From: a virus
Virus record (IMG/VR): IMGVR_UViG_3300044684_000069
Span: 1-37,109 of that record
Strand: one strand, 5' to 3'
DNA length: 37,109 nucleotides
Under the pieces are notes generated by a model that was not told the DNA's origin, did no database searches, and worked only from the letters and a program-made list of their open reading frames with translations. Below, piece by piece: positions 30,691 through 37,107 of the stretch; positions within the stretch are counted from its first letter, which is position 1, and the number at the start of each line of letters is the position of its first letter. The position numbers and the translations under genes are program-made.

Positions 30691-30705
30691 GTCGGGGGGT
30701 GTCAA
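30560..30705 (+). ncRNA. Possible omega RNA at tnpB 3' end
   Basis: In this family the guide RNA scaffold overlaps the 3' end of tnpB and runs to the element's right end, with the guide just beyond it. The right-end hairpin at 30680-30697 fits that layout; the guide would begin near 30706. Boundaries of the 5' end are not visible from sequence and are only indicative. Confidence 0.35.
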
Positions 30706-30968
30706 GTCTTGGTATCGCTCAACTCCGGTCTCGGTTCATCAAACTGCTCGCCCCGACTAACCGCCTCGCGCATGCGGGCGAACCACAGCCCAAGCTCTGT
30801 ACGGTAGCGCAGGGCTCGGCTTGCATCCTCCTTGCGGTAGCCGCGCCTCAGCACGGCGCAGGCGCGCTCCGCTTCCTCGGCCGTCATGCCCGCGTAGAGG
30901 TTGCCCGGGATCTCGGCTATGTCTCGAAACAGGTCGGCCAGCGGCGGCTCGGGCTTGGTATCGCTCAT
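30702..30968 (-). CDS. Phage accessory protein, possibly altered at its end by TnpB insertion (88 aa)
   Basis: The product starts MSDTKPEPPLADLFRDIAEI and has a helical body with MTAEEAERACAVLRRGYRK and LWFARMREAVSRGEQF. The stop codon TGA is made from the TCAA end of the TnpB element, so the native C-terminus may have been different. The 14 bases TGAGCGATACCAAG at its start recur at its end (30708-30721). It lies directly downstream of the integrase in the operon, across the attP site. Function unknown. Confidence 0.6.
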   Translation of the reverse strand: MSDTKPEPPLADLFRDIAEIPGNLYAGMTAEEAERACAVLRRGYRKEDASRALRYRTELGLWFARMREAVSRGEQFDEPRPELSDTKT

Positions 30969-30978
30969 AGGGGATGCT

Positions 30979-31001
30979 CCAGGGGACTTCTTGGGGAACT
31001 T
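30979..31001 (+). repeat. Possible integrase arm-type site, left copy
   Basis: CCAGGGGAC-TTC-TTGGGGAACT here closely matches CCAGGGGAC-CG-TTGGGGGACT at 31121-31140. Each copy holds two GGGGA(A)C units about 11 nt apart. They flank the attP core, as arm-type sites for a tyrosine integrase do. Confidence 0.4.
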
Positions 31002-31081
31002 TTTGGGCAGCGCCGTCCAATTCTGTCGTGCTCACCCAGGAAAGTAGACGCGCGTCGCACTCTGTCTTACCCCGTAAATTA

Positions 31082-31105
31082 GTTCGAGTCCAATCGCGCC
31101 TACCA
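31082..31105 (+). other. attP core: tRNA 3' end identity block
   Basis: GTTCGAGTCC followed by AATCGCGCCTACCA gives base G53, the seven-base T-loop TTCGAGT, the 3' T-stem, a seven-base acceptor strand and ACCA, in exact tRNA spacing. The 5' half of the T-stem (ATTAG) has one mismatch, and no tRNA body lies upstream, so this is not a tRNA gene. The acceptor strand calls for a tRNA beginning AGGCGCG; from memory this fits tRNA-Val(GAC) of Burkholderiales. It is 11 nt from the integrase stop. Confidence 0.75.
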
Positions 31106-31116
31106 ATGGAAACCTG

Positions 31117-32280
31117 TTAGCCAGGGGACCGTTGGGGGACTGGAGCGGAGGCCAACAGCGCCTCCAGCTTCGCTTTCTCCCGGCCCCGGTCGGCCCCGTC
31201 GATCCACTTGGCATAGACGGAAAACAGCATCTTCGCCGACTTGTGGCCCATCTGCCGCGAGATGTAGGTGGGGTTCACGCCCGCCGCCAGCGCCGTCGTC
31301 GCGTAGGTGTGCCGGGTCTGGTAGGCCCGCCGATCCCTGATCCCGCAGCGCTTGAGCGCTGGCTTCCAGTAGTGGTCCCGCTGGCTGCGCTCATCGTGCC
31401 ACGGCCGGCCCGTCACCGGGTTGTGAAAAATCTCGGCGTCCTTCATGAACGTGTGCGGCTTCTGTGCCTTCAGCGCTTCAACGGCCCGAGCTACCAAGTC
31501 CACGTCCCGAGTGGCGTAGGTCTTCAGCGGCTTGACCTTCCCGGCCGTCTTTGCCCGCTCGACGCGGATCGTCCCCGCGTTCCAGTCCACATCCGCCCAG
31601 CGCAGGGCAATCAGTTCCTCGGGGCGCATGCCGGTCAAAAAGGCGAACTCGAAGTATGCCCAGACCGAGGCGTGATAGTGCTTGCGAATGTCCGCAAGGA
31701 TCGACTCGGCTTCCTTCGGAGTCAGCGGATCGGGAGGCGGCGCCTGGTGCTTGCCGTTCTCGATGCCCTCCATGGGATCTTCGATCTTTAGGTCGCGGCC
31801 GGCGATGTGGAACACGCCCCGCAGGGGGATCAGGTAGTTGTTCAGGAGCTTGTTCGACGCCCAGCCGTGGTCGCCGATCTTCGCGGCCACCTTGCCATGC
31901 GTAAGGTCGGCAATGGGCGTCTTCTCGCCGAACAGCGACCTCCAGACGGCCAGCGCGTTGCGGTACTGCGCCTTGGTCTTGTCCGCCAGCCGGCCCTTCG
32001 ACTGCAGGTACAGCTCGCACATCTCGCCGAACGTCGCCGTGCTGGGCGCCAGCTTCTCCGCGCGTTTGCTGTCTGGGAAGAACTCGCCAAGCACGAACGT
32101 CCCCAGACCGATCTGCTTGCGGATGGCCGCCGCAACCCTGCGGGCGTGGTTGATGTTGGCCGGCGTCGGTGCCATCGGCTTGCCCGCGACGGTCAACGTC
32201 TCCTTGTACCGCTGGCCCTTCCACACGAAGAACAGGCGGATGCTGGTTGGCCTGACCTCTACGCCGTCGCTTCCACCCAT
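31117..32280 (-). CDS. int: Tyrosine-type site-specific integrase (387 aa)
   Basis: Joins attP to the host att site. The N-terminal part (GVEVRPTSIRLFFVWKGQRY) fits the DUF3596-like arm-binding domain; a core-binding helical domain follows (about 80-170), then the catalytic domain. Catalytic residues: Arg219 in FLTGMRPEELIALRW, Lys near 244-248, Arg323 and His324 in YQTRHTYATTAL, His346 in MGHKS and the nucleophile Tyr356 in FSVYAKWIDGAD. The usual first His of HxxR is Tyr320 here. The gene points toward attP, ending 11 nt from the core. It overlaps the excisionase gene by 22 nt, which allows coupled expression. Confidence 0.92.
   Translation of the reverse strand: MGGSDGVEVRPTSIRLFFVWKGQRYKETLTVAGKPMAPTPANINHARRVAAAIRKQIGLGTFVLGEFFPDSKRAEKLAPSTATFGEMCELYLQSKGRLADKTKAQYRNALAVWRSLFGEKTPIADLTHGKVAAKIGDHGWASNKLLNNYLIPLRGVFHIAGRDLKIEDPMEGIENGKHQAPPPDPLTPKEAESILADIRKHYHASVWAYFEFAFLTGMRPEELIALRWADVDWNAGTIRVERAKTAGKVKPLKTYATRDVDLVARAVEALKAQKPHTFMKDAEIFHNPVTGRPWHDERSQRDHYWKPALKRCGIRDRRAYQTRHTYATTALAAGVNPTYISRQMGHKSAKMLFSVYAKWIDGADRGREKAKLEALLASAPVPQRSPG
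31121..31140 (+). repeat. Possible integrase arm-type site, right copy
   Basis: Second copy of the GGGGAC-type double unit, within the last codons of the integrase gene and 15 nt from the core. See the left copy at 30979-31001. It may be only a chance match of G-rich coding sequence. Confidence 0.35.
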
Positions 32281-32462
32281 TTCCTGATCCCCTCTGTGTC
32301 AATCCAAATGCGGCCATCGGGAGCACGGCGCCATTCGCGGTTTTGCACCCAAATCCCGCGCTCCAGGCGCTTACGGACAGCACCTTCGCTGAGGCCGGTC
32401 ATTTTGGCCGCCATCGCCACAGTGACGTAGCGGGCAGGTTGAACTGCTGTTTGCTCGCTCAT
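32259..32462 (-). CDS. Excisionase-like DNA-binding protein (67 aa)
   Basis: Works with integrase to excise the prophage. The ATG at 32462 follows GAGGAAGTAG; a longer start at 32489 is less likely. The product has VTVAMAAKMTGLSEGAVRKR, a MerR-like winged helix, followed by WRRAPDGRIWIDTEGIRKW, as in small phage excisionases. The gene overlaps the integrase start by 22 nt, the common arrangement. Basic and compact, as expected. Confidence 0.8.
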   Translation of the reverse strand: MSEQTAVQPARYVTVAMAAKMTGLSEGAVRKRLERGIWVQNREWRRAPDGRIWIDTEGIRKWVEATA

Positions 32463-32472
32463 CTCTACTTCC

Positions 32473-32658
32473 TCAATCCAAGCGAACAAGCCTTGACCGC
32501 TCGGCCGCTGGTGTGCGTTTCACAAGCTCGATCAGCGCCTCCAGCAGAAGCCGGTCGGCCTCGGCGCACCACTCGACCGCTTCGGCGCGGGAGTTCACGC
32601 CTACCAGCGCACTACGGCAGCTACGAATGTCGGCCAGCAAGTCTGTTATGTCGCTCAT
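32473..32658 (-). CDS. Small helical protein of lysogeny operon (61 aa)
   Basis: Starts 4 nt inside the end of the upstream HTH gene (ATGA-type overlap). The product is helical: MSDITDLLADIRSCRSALVG and WCAEADRLLLEALIELVKR. No domain recognised. It lies between the HTH regulator and the excisionase, so it could take part in lysogeny control, but there is no direct sign. Confidence 0.6.
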   Translation of the reverse strand: MSDITDLLADIRSCRSALVGVNSRAEAVEWCAEADRLLLEALIELVKRTPAAERSRLVRLD

Positions 32659-32921
32659 CTCGTACCCCTCAAATGCTCAGCGCTCTCTCCGTTGATCCGA
32701 ACGTACTTCGTAGGATCTACTCCAGACCACAGAGATAGCATCGCCAGCGCCGGGCCGCTGATGCCCTTGCGGCTGCCACGCTTCAGTCGCGTGACCGTGC
32801 CATCGCTGACGCCCGTTTCCTCGCACAGCCTGCGAGGGATGTAGCCTCGAGACTCAGCCACCTTCAGCACCTCGCCGATGAAGGCTTGGCCGTCTAGGGT
32901 CAGTTCGTACTGCCGGGCCAT
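32655..32921 (-). CDS. HTH transcriptional regulator, XRE/Cro-like (88 aa)
   Basis: A helix-turn-helix spans residues about 30-55: YIPRRLCEETGVSDGTVTRL, followed by a further helix GISGPALAMLSLWSGVDP. The pattern suits a small Cro-type regulator. It lies in the same operon as int and xis rather than divergent from it, so it is not clearly the main lysogeny repressor. Its start follows directly on the upstream stop (TAG-ATG). Confidence 0.7.
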   Translation of the reverse strand: MARQYELTLDGQAFIGEVLKVAESRGYIPRRLCEETGVSDGTVTRLKRGSRKGISGPALAMLSLWSGVDPTKYVRINGESAEHLRGTR

Positions 32922-33080
32922 CTATTCCGCTCCGAACGAAGGACGGAACCCATTGCGCATCAACTTGCGAAGCGCATAGATCGCCTGCGAGCGCGTCATG
33001 CCGAACGGAATTCGCACGCTGACGCGTACCGTGGACCGCATGGCTTCGACGGTGCGGCGCTTGACCTTGCGGATGTTCAT
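32922..33080 (-). CDS. Small basic protein (52 aa)
   Basis: An ATG at 33080 overlaps the upstream stop (ATGA). The product is short and very basic: MNIRKVKRRTVEAMRSTVRV followed by IPFGMTRSQAIYALRKLMRN. It resembles a small DNA- or RNA-binding helix pair. It falls below 60 aa. The tight coupling on both sides supports it. Confidence 0.6.
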   Translation of the reverse strand: MNIRKVKRRTVEAMRSTVRVSVRIPFGMTRSQAIYALRKLMRNGFRPSFGAE

Positions 33081-33511
33081 TCCGCTCCCCTCTCTCCAAT
33101 AGAGGCAGCAGCACGGATGCCGACTTTTGCCCAGTAGCCGCGGCCGTTCACGCGCGCTCGCCGATAGCCGCGGCCGTGCTCGATCCTGACCTGCCGCCGG
33201 AGCGCTCCGAACCATAGGCCCGGCGCTTCAAAGCCCCAATGGTTTGCGGTGTTCATGGCATCTTCGATCACGTTGCCATGAGCCCAGCAGAAACACGGCA
33301 CGTGCGCTTTGACCCACTCGCGCAGGCTGAGACAATTGCTGCACGTCCGGCAATGAGAGGCCTCGCCTTCCCAAATCGCAAAGACGTATTCGTATTGCTC
33401 GCCCGGCTTTATCATCCTCGCGCACTCGCGGCACTTGTGTTCTTTGCGCGCTGTGTGCATGGCAGCGCGATATACAGAGGCCGGCTCATAGTCGCACTCG
33501 CAGTAGCTCAC
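33077..33511 (-). CDS. Cys-rich zinc-binding phage protein (144 aa)
   Basis: Contains MSYCECDYEPASVYRAAMHT, then CRECARMIKPGEQYEYV, HCRTCSNC and an FCWAHGNVIED segment. The CxxC pairs and the His/Cys order suggest a zinc finger of the type with RKxHxCxxCxxxIxxGExY, known from many phage-encoded proteins without set function. The C-terminal 40 residues are basic (RARVNGRGYWAKVGIRAAAS). It overlaps both neighbours by 4 nt. Confidence 0.7.
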   Translation of the reverse strand: MSYCECDYEPASVYRAAMHTARKEHKCRECARMIKPGEQYEYVFAIWEGEASHCRTCSNCLSLREWVKAHVPCFCWAHGNVIEDAMNTANHWGFEAPGLWFGALRRQVRIEHGRGYRRARVNGRGYWAKVGIRAAASIGERGAE

Positions 33512-33948
33512 CTTCCACCATCCTGTTCGCCCATGGCGGAATCAATGGCGGCGTCGAGTTGAGCGCCAGAGATAGCGCCCATGGTCGGTACTGCCTCGGT
33601 TGGTACAACCCAGGTTGTCCAAGGGATGCCCTTGATCGCGTAGCTGGGCATACCGGCGAAGTCGATGCCGCGCCGCAGCCACCGATACCGCTCCGCGTCC
33701 TTCTTCGCCTCCTCAAGCTGACGCAGTGCTTCGTCTTGCTGGCCGCAAAGGGATAGGTACTCAAGGGCTTGCTGCTGGAGCTTGGCTTGGGCCTCTGCCA
33801 GTTGCTGCTCCAGTTCGGAGATGCGGGATGCAGCGGCGACCCCTTCTTTCAAGGCGCGGCACGCTGGGCACATCGGATCAAACGACTCTGGTTGCAGGTC
33901 ATCCGGGCACAGGCCTTCGTAAATGTGCATGGGAAGCTGCGTGCTCAT
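33508..33948 (-). CDS. Coiled-coil phage protein with C-terminal conserved domain (146 aa)
   Basis: ATG at 33948 chosen because the preceding gene's stop overlaps there (ATGA); the longer frame to 33987 runs into the upstream gene. The N-terminal part has CPDDLQPESFDPMCPACRAL (two CxxC-type Cys), followed by a coiled coil of about 40 residues (ISELEQQLAEAQAKLQQQA), and a C-terminal DAERYRWLRRGIDF plus AQLDAAIDSAMGEQ pattern. This last pattern is common in phage early genes of unknown role. Confidence 0.7.
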   Translation of the reverse strand: MSTQLPMHIYEGLCPDDLQPESFDPMCPACRALKEGVAAASRISELEQQLAEAQAKLQQQALEYLSLCGQQDEALRQLEEAKKDAERYRWLRRGIDFAGMPSYAIKGIPWTTWVVPTEAVPTMGAISGAQLDAAIDSAMGEQDGGR

Positions 33949-34223
33949 TCCTGCGATCCTCCGCGTTCGATATGGGTCGGCGCCCATATCCAGTCGTCAG
34001 GCTCCGGGCCAAAGCTCTCGTAAGCGACGGAGCCGGCGGGGATGATGTCGTGCGCGTCCAGGCAGTAGCCGCCCATTGAGAAGGCGTCTTCCTTCAACGC
34101 CTCGGGGATGCGCCCGAAGTTGCCGCCGAGGATGCGTCTGTGCGTTTCCACGAAGACCAGCACTCCGACCTGATGGTGGGTCTGGATGCTCGAAGGGCCG
34201 TACATGGCGCGGCGCGTGCTCAT
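33945..34223 (-). CDS. Unknown phage early protein (92 aa)
   Basis: ATG at 34223 is coupled to the upstream stop by a 4-nt overlap. The product is MSTRRAMYGPSSIQTHHQV followed by a compact mixed domain with FVETHRRILGGNFGRIPEAL and YCLDAHDIIPAGSVAYESF. I do not recognise the family. Four-nt overlaps on each side place it firmly in the operon. Confidence 0.65.
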   Translation of the reverse strand: MSTRRAMYGPSSIQTHHQVGVLVFVETHRRILGGNFGRIPEALKEDAFSMGGYCLDAHDIIPAGSVAYESFGPEPDDWIWAPTHIERGGSQE

Positions 34224-35041
34224 TCCTGGCTCCCGATTCCAAGCGCCCGCACGAAGGCCAGCAGGCACTGACGGTTGAAGGTGTAGGTGTCGCTGCGGCT
34301 ATGGTCGCTGCTGTGCTTGTAGCGCCAGGCCATGCGGTGGGCGAGCGCTTCAATTTCGCTGTCGCTCAGCGGCTCCTGCGCTGGGACGGTGGAGAGGCGC
34401 CATGCCTCTTGCCACATGCGCCACGCCAGATCGACGGCAATGTCTCGGTAATTGCCGGGCCATGCAGACCGCGTTGCGTCGTCTGGGTAGCGTGAGACGC
34501 TGCGCTCGTATGGTGATGCGCTGATTGCCGCCTCAAACGCCTCCCGTACTGCCGCTGGAGATGATGGAGATGACTCTTGTTTGGGCGCGTCGGCGTTGCC
34601 GACCGGGCTGTCGCCCTTCGGGTTCGACCTCGCGCGATACTGCCGAAGCCACGCCGCTTTGCATGCGCGGCAACCACGTTTCCCACGCGATTCTGAAATT
34701 AGGTTCCCATCCGCATACGCATGCCCCTGGGGGCAGTGCGTTTTCAGCGCGTTCAGCTTCGCCGGTGCTTCAGAGTTTTCATGCACGTTGGTGCGTCTAT
34801 CAACCACGCGCAAATGCTCGGGGTTGACGCAGGCGCGGTTCCGGCAGACGTGGTCCACCACCATCCCGTCAGGAAGCTCAATTCCACGCAACATTAGGGA
34901 CACGCGGTGGGCGCGCGGGTTCTTGCCGCGCAAATAGAAAACACCGTAGCCGTCACCGTCCGTCGCCGCCGTCCAAACCCAACATCCGCTTGCGTCGATC
35001 CGAACCTTCTCCATGAAGCGTTCACGCACGGCTTCATTCAT
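34220..35041 (-). CDS. HNH endonuclease fused to a phage C-terminal domain (273 aa)
   Basis: Residues 1-85 are an HNH_3-type nuclease: CWVWTAATDGDGYGVFYLRG, AHRVSLMLRG and VVDHVCRNRACVNPEHLRVV with Asp63, His64, Asn73 and His76. Residues 100-135 form a zinc ribbon (HCPQGHAYADGNLI, CRACKAAWLRQY). After a linker (140-165), residues 166-273 carry a different domain with REAFEAAISASPYERSVSRY, AVDLAWRMWQEAW and TFNRQCLLAFVRALG, which is typical of a free-standing phage protein. The fusion suggests that a homing endonuclease joined an older gene. Start at ATG 35041; the open frame to 35302 overlaps other genes. Confidence 0.75.
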   Translation of the reverse strand: MNEAVRERFMEKVRIDASGCWVWTAATDGDGYGVFYLRGKNPRAHRVSLMLRGIELPDGMVVDHVCRNRACVNPEHLRVVDRRTNVHENSEAPAKLNALKTHCPQGHAYADGNLISESRGKRGCRACKAAWLRQYRARSNPKGDSPVGNADAPKQESSPSSPAAVREAFEAAISASPYERSVSRYPDDATRSAWPGNYRDIAVDLAWRMWQEAWRLSTVPAQEPLSDSEIEALAHRMAWRYKHSSDHSRSDTYTFNRQCLLAFVRALGIGSQE

Positions 35042-35315
35042 TGCTAGCCTCCTCGCCGCTTCGCACCCCCATCCCTCGCGCGGGCGGCTTGCAGTGCGGG
35101 TGGTAAAAGCGGCTCCCGGAAGCATCAATCTCACCAAACGCGGTGCCGGTGATGGAGCCGCCGCACTTGTCGCACTTGAGGATCGACGCCGGGGGTATCC
35201 ATGCCGCGTTAGGGATCGCAGCGTAAAGCGGAGCTTGCAGCGTAGAGCCCGGCGCCGCAGGCGCAACGCACAAAGGCTGTTCCGGCTGTTCTGATAGATC
35301 AAGCTGTGTATTCAT
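35034..35315 (-). CDS. Zinc-binding phage early protein (93 aa)
   Basis: ATG at 35315 with GAGGATTGGTCCTTGATC context is coupled to the upstream gene by a 4-nt overlap. The product has a disordered N-terminal half (MNTQLDLSEQPEQPLCVAPA) and a compact half with ILKCDKCGGSITGTAFGEI and FYHPHCKPPARGMGV: CxxC plus HxxC, a probable zinc site. It overlaps the HNH gene by 8 nt. Function unknown. Confidence 0.65.
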   Translation of the reverse strand: MNTQLDLSEQPEQPLCVAPAAPGSTLQAPLYAAIPNAAWIPPASILKCDKCGGSITGTAFGEIDASGSRFYHPHCKPPARGMGVRSGEEASNE

Positions 35316-35533
35316 GAGGATTGGTCCTTGATCGACAGTGGGCCAGCGAGCGGGCGCGTGGTGTAGCTCACAGAGACGCAGCGCGAGCAGTGGTATTCCT
35401 CTCCGCAGCTGTTGCACGTCACCTCTGCGTCGCCGTCCAAGCCTGGCCCGAAGTTGATTTCCCAAGCGTCTTTCTCTCGATGTCCGCAGTGAGGGCAGAT
35501 CGGCTCAGGCTTGAGCGCGTGGAATTCAGCCAT
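35312..35533 (-). CDS. Zinc-ribbon phage early protein (73 aa)
   Basis: ATG shares a base with the upstream stop (TGATG). Two pairs of Cys, ICPHCGHREKDAWEI and VTCNSCGEEYHCSRCVSVSY, form a zinc ribbon plus an added CxxC. It is followed by RPLAGPLSIKDQSS. Such small zinc-ribbon proteins are common in phage early operons. Function not known. Confidence 0.7.
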   Translation of the reverse strand: MAEFHALKPEPICPHCGHREKDAWEINFGPGLDGDAEVTCNSCGEEYHCSRCVSVSYTTRPLAGPLSIKDQSS

Positions 35534-37107
35534 CACACCCCTCCCTCAGTCTGATTGGGCTGCACCGGGAGGGATGCGGACAGAGCGGCGCGGACAACTG
35601 CGCGGCACAGCGGCAACAACTCGGCGCCGCAAGGCACGGTGCTGGAGATGACGGGGTAGTCGTTGGCCTTCAGTTCGCGGAACACGAGGAAGCCGATTTC
35701 CTCATCCGTCAGTGCTGCTACAGGCGCAGCGGGGAGAGCGGCGTAGAGGGGCGTCCAAGCGCTGTTCTCGGGGTCACTGAACCAGAGGTAGCCGCGGGTC
35801 GTGGTCTCGCGCTTTTCCAGCTGCTCGGTTGGCACCCAGCACTCCACCACCTCTCCTGCCTGTGTAGATGGCTGCGCTGGTGCAGGAGGGGAGGCGAGAG
35901 CGGAGTGCGCAACGAACGGGCCTTCGTCCATGAACTGGAACGTCAGGGTGTCGTCGCCGTTGTCTCGGAAGCCGTAGCGCCACGAGTCGGGGACCATTGG
36001 CTGCGCTGCACCCCGAACGGGGTCAAGCGGGTTGATGCCGCAGAAGCTCACCAGCGTCTTGCCCTGATGGCGAGCCTTCCACTCGCGGCATGCCGACTGC
36101 GCCGAGGTCATGCTGCCGTGCACGCGATCCACGCACACCAGCCACACGCCATCTCCGCGCTGCTCGATGAACAAGTTGTCGGCGAGGTTCAGCGAATAGC
36201 CGGGCTTGGTCGCCTCTGCTGCTACAGGCTGTGCCGGCTCGGTTGGCTGGGAGTGCGACGGGTGATTCTTGGCCCAGCCGCAGGCCAAGCAGTGCGACTC
36301 TGCGCCAGGCGTCGGCTCGAACTCGTGGGTCTCGGCCGGCTCGGTTGGCTGGGAGGAGGTCTCACACAATACAGGCCAGATTTCAGGATCTTCGGCGCGA
36401 ATCTCTGCCGCCAGCCGCCGCAGGTCTTCTGCCGCTTTGCGCCAACCATTACCGTTGTACGGTCCGTCAATTTCTGGGTCGTTCAGCGCGGAGCTTTCCG
36501 CGTCGATCACATCGGCGCAGTCGGCCATGACTTCGAGTACCACAGGGTGGCGCTGTGCACGCTGCAGAAGCGTTGCCAGATGCCACTCGTTAGGCCGGGC
36601 ACAGCCACATGATCCCGCGTTTGCTCCACCGACGTTCGCCACCCCTGCCGCTGCGTTAACCGCAGCCGGGTCTCGGATTTCATGGCCGCTTGCAGCCGCC
36701 TTTGGAGAGCACGTGCGTTTGCCCGAAACTGTCTCAGCCGGCTCTGCTGTCTGCGCCACTGGGCGAGCAGAGAGCACTTCAGCCTCAACCAGGCGCGCAA
36801 ACCTGCGCATGCCTTCCCAGTCCTTCTTTTCCATCGCGTTCAGGTCGGCGCCTGACTTGAGCACCAGCGCGACGATGGCTTGCTCCGACAACCCCTCGGC
36901 CACCGGCTCTGCCTGCGGCTTGGCTAGTGCTGCAAGGGCGTCGTCAAACGCTTTCTCTGCTGCCATGACCTTGCGGGTGTTGGCCTTGAACGCAGCCTCA
37001 CCGCGCCCGCTGACGCGCTGGCATCGAGCGATTGCCCATTCGTCGGCCAATCGACGCAGTTCATCCGCCAGCGCCTCGGGTGTCTTGGGATTGGTGCTAT
37101 CGCTCAT
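35533..37107 (-). CDS. Large mosaic phage early protein (524 aa)
   Basis: The ATG at 37107 lies 2 nt from the window edge, so an earlier start cannot be ruled out. The protein is a chain of short modules joined by Pro/Ala/Glu-rich linkers: MSDSTNPKTPEALADELRRL, a helical part with AAEKAFDDALAALAKPQAEP, a WHLATLLQRAQRHPVVLEV part, and a C-terminal WVPTEQLEKRETTTRGYLWF and WTPLYAALP pattern. Two 21-nt direct repeats (36233-36253 and 36335-36355) encode SQPTEPA linkers. It looks built from fused small phage proteins. No enzyme site is clear. Confidence 0.65.
   Translation of the reverse strand: MSDSTNPKTPEALADELRRLADEWAIARCQRVSGRGEAAFKANTRKVMAAEKAFDDALAALAKPQAEPVAEGLSEQAIVALVLKSGADLNAMEKKDWEGMRRFARLVEAEVLSARPVAQTAEPAETVSGKRTCSPKAAASGHEIRDPAAVNAAAGVANVGGANAGSCGCARPNEWHLATLLQRAQRHPVVLEVMADCADVIDAESSALNDPEIDGPYNGNGWRKAAEDLRRLAAEIRAEDPEIWPVLCETSSQPTEPAETHEFEPTPGAESHCLACGWAKNHPSHSQPTEPAQPVAAEATKPGYSLNLADNLFIEQRGDGVWLVCVDRVHGSMTSAQSACREWKARHQGKTLVSFCGINPLDPVRGAAQPMVPDSWRYGFRDNGDDTLTFQFMDEGPFVAHSALASPPAPAQPSTQAGEVVECWVPTEQLEKRETTTRGYLWFSDPENSAWTPLYAALPAAPVAALTDEEIGFLVFRELKANDYPVISSTVPCGAELLPLCRAVVRAALSASLPVQPNQTEGGV

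Larger units (their letters stand above)
29622..30705 (+). mobile_element. IS200/IS605-family TnpB-only element (boundaries approximate)
   Basis: The element contains only tnpB. Its right end has a hairpin with stem CCCCGGC (30680-30686) and GTCGGGG (30691-30697), one G-T pair, followed by GGTGTCAA, which ends in TCAA as in known members of this family. The left end is within 29622-29640, which is unusually short. Flanking genes belong to one minus-strand operon. GGGGTGTC occurs on both sides (29614-29621 and 30696-30703), which may be microhomology. Confidence 0.6.
30969..31116. other. Non-coding attP region between integrase and accessory genes
   Basis: This stretch holds no gene. It contains a tRNA-derived core at 31082-31105 and a repeated GGGGAC-type sequence at 30979-31001 that recurs on the other side of the core at 31121-31137. 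The layout, core plus flanking short direct repeats next to the integrase gene, is that of a phage attachment site. Confidence 0.65.

Noticed and set aside
31030-31105. Complete tRNA gene
   Set aside because: Only the 3' part (T-loop, acceptor strand, CCA) is present; the sequence upstream does not form D-arm or anticodon arm, and the T-stem has a mismatch.
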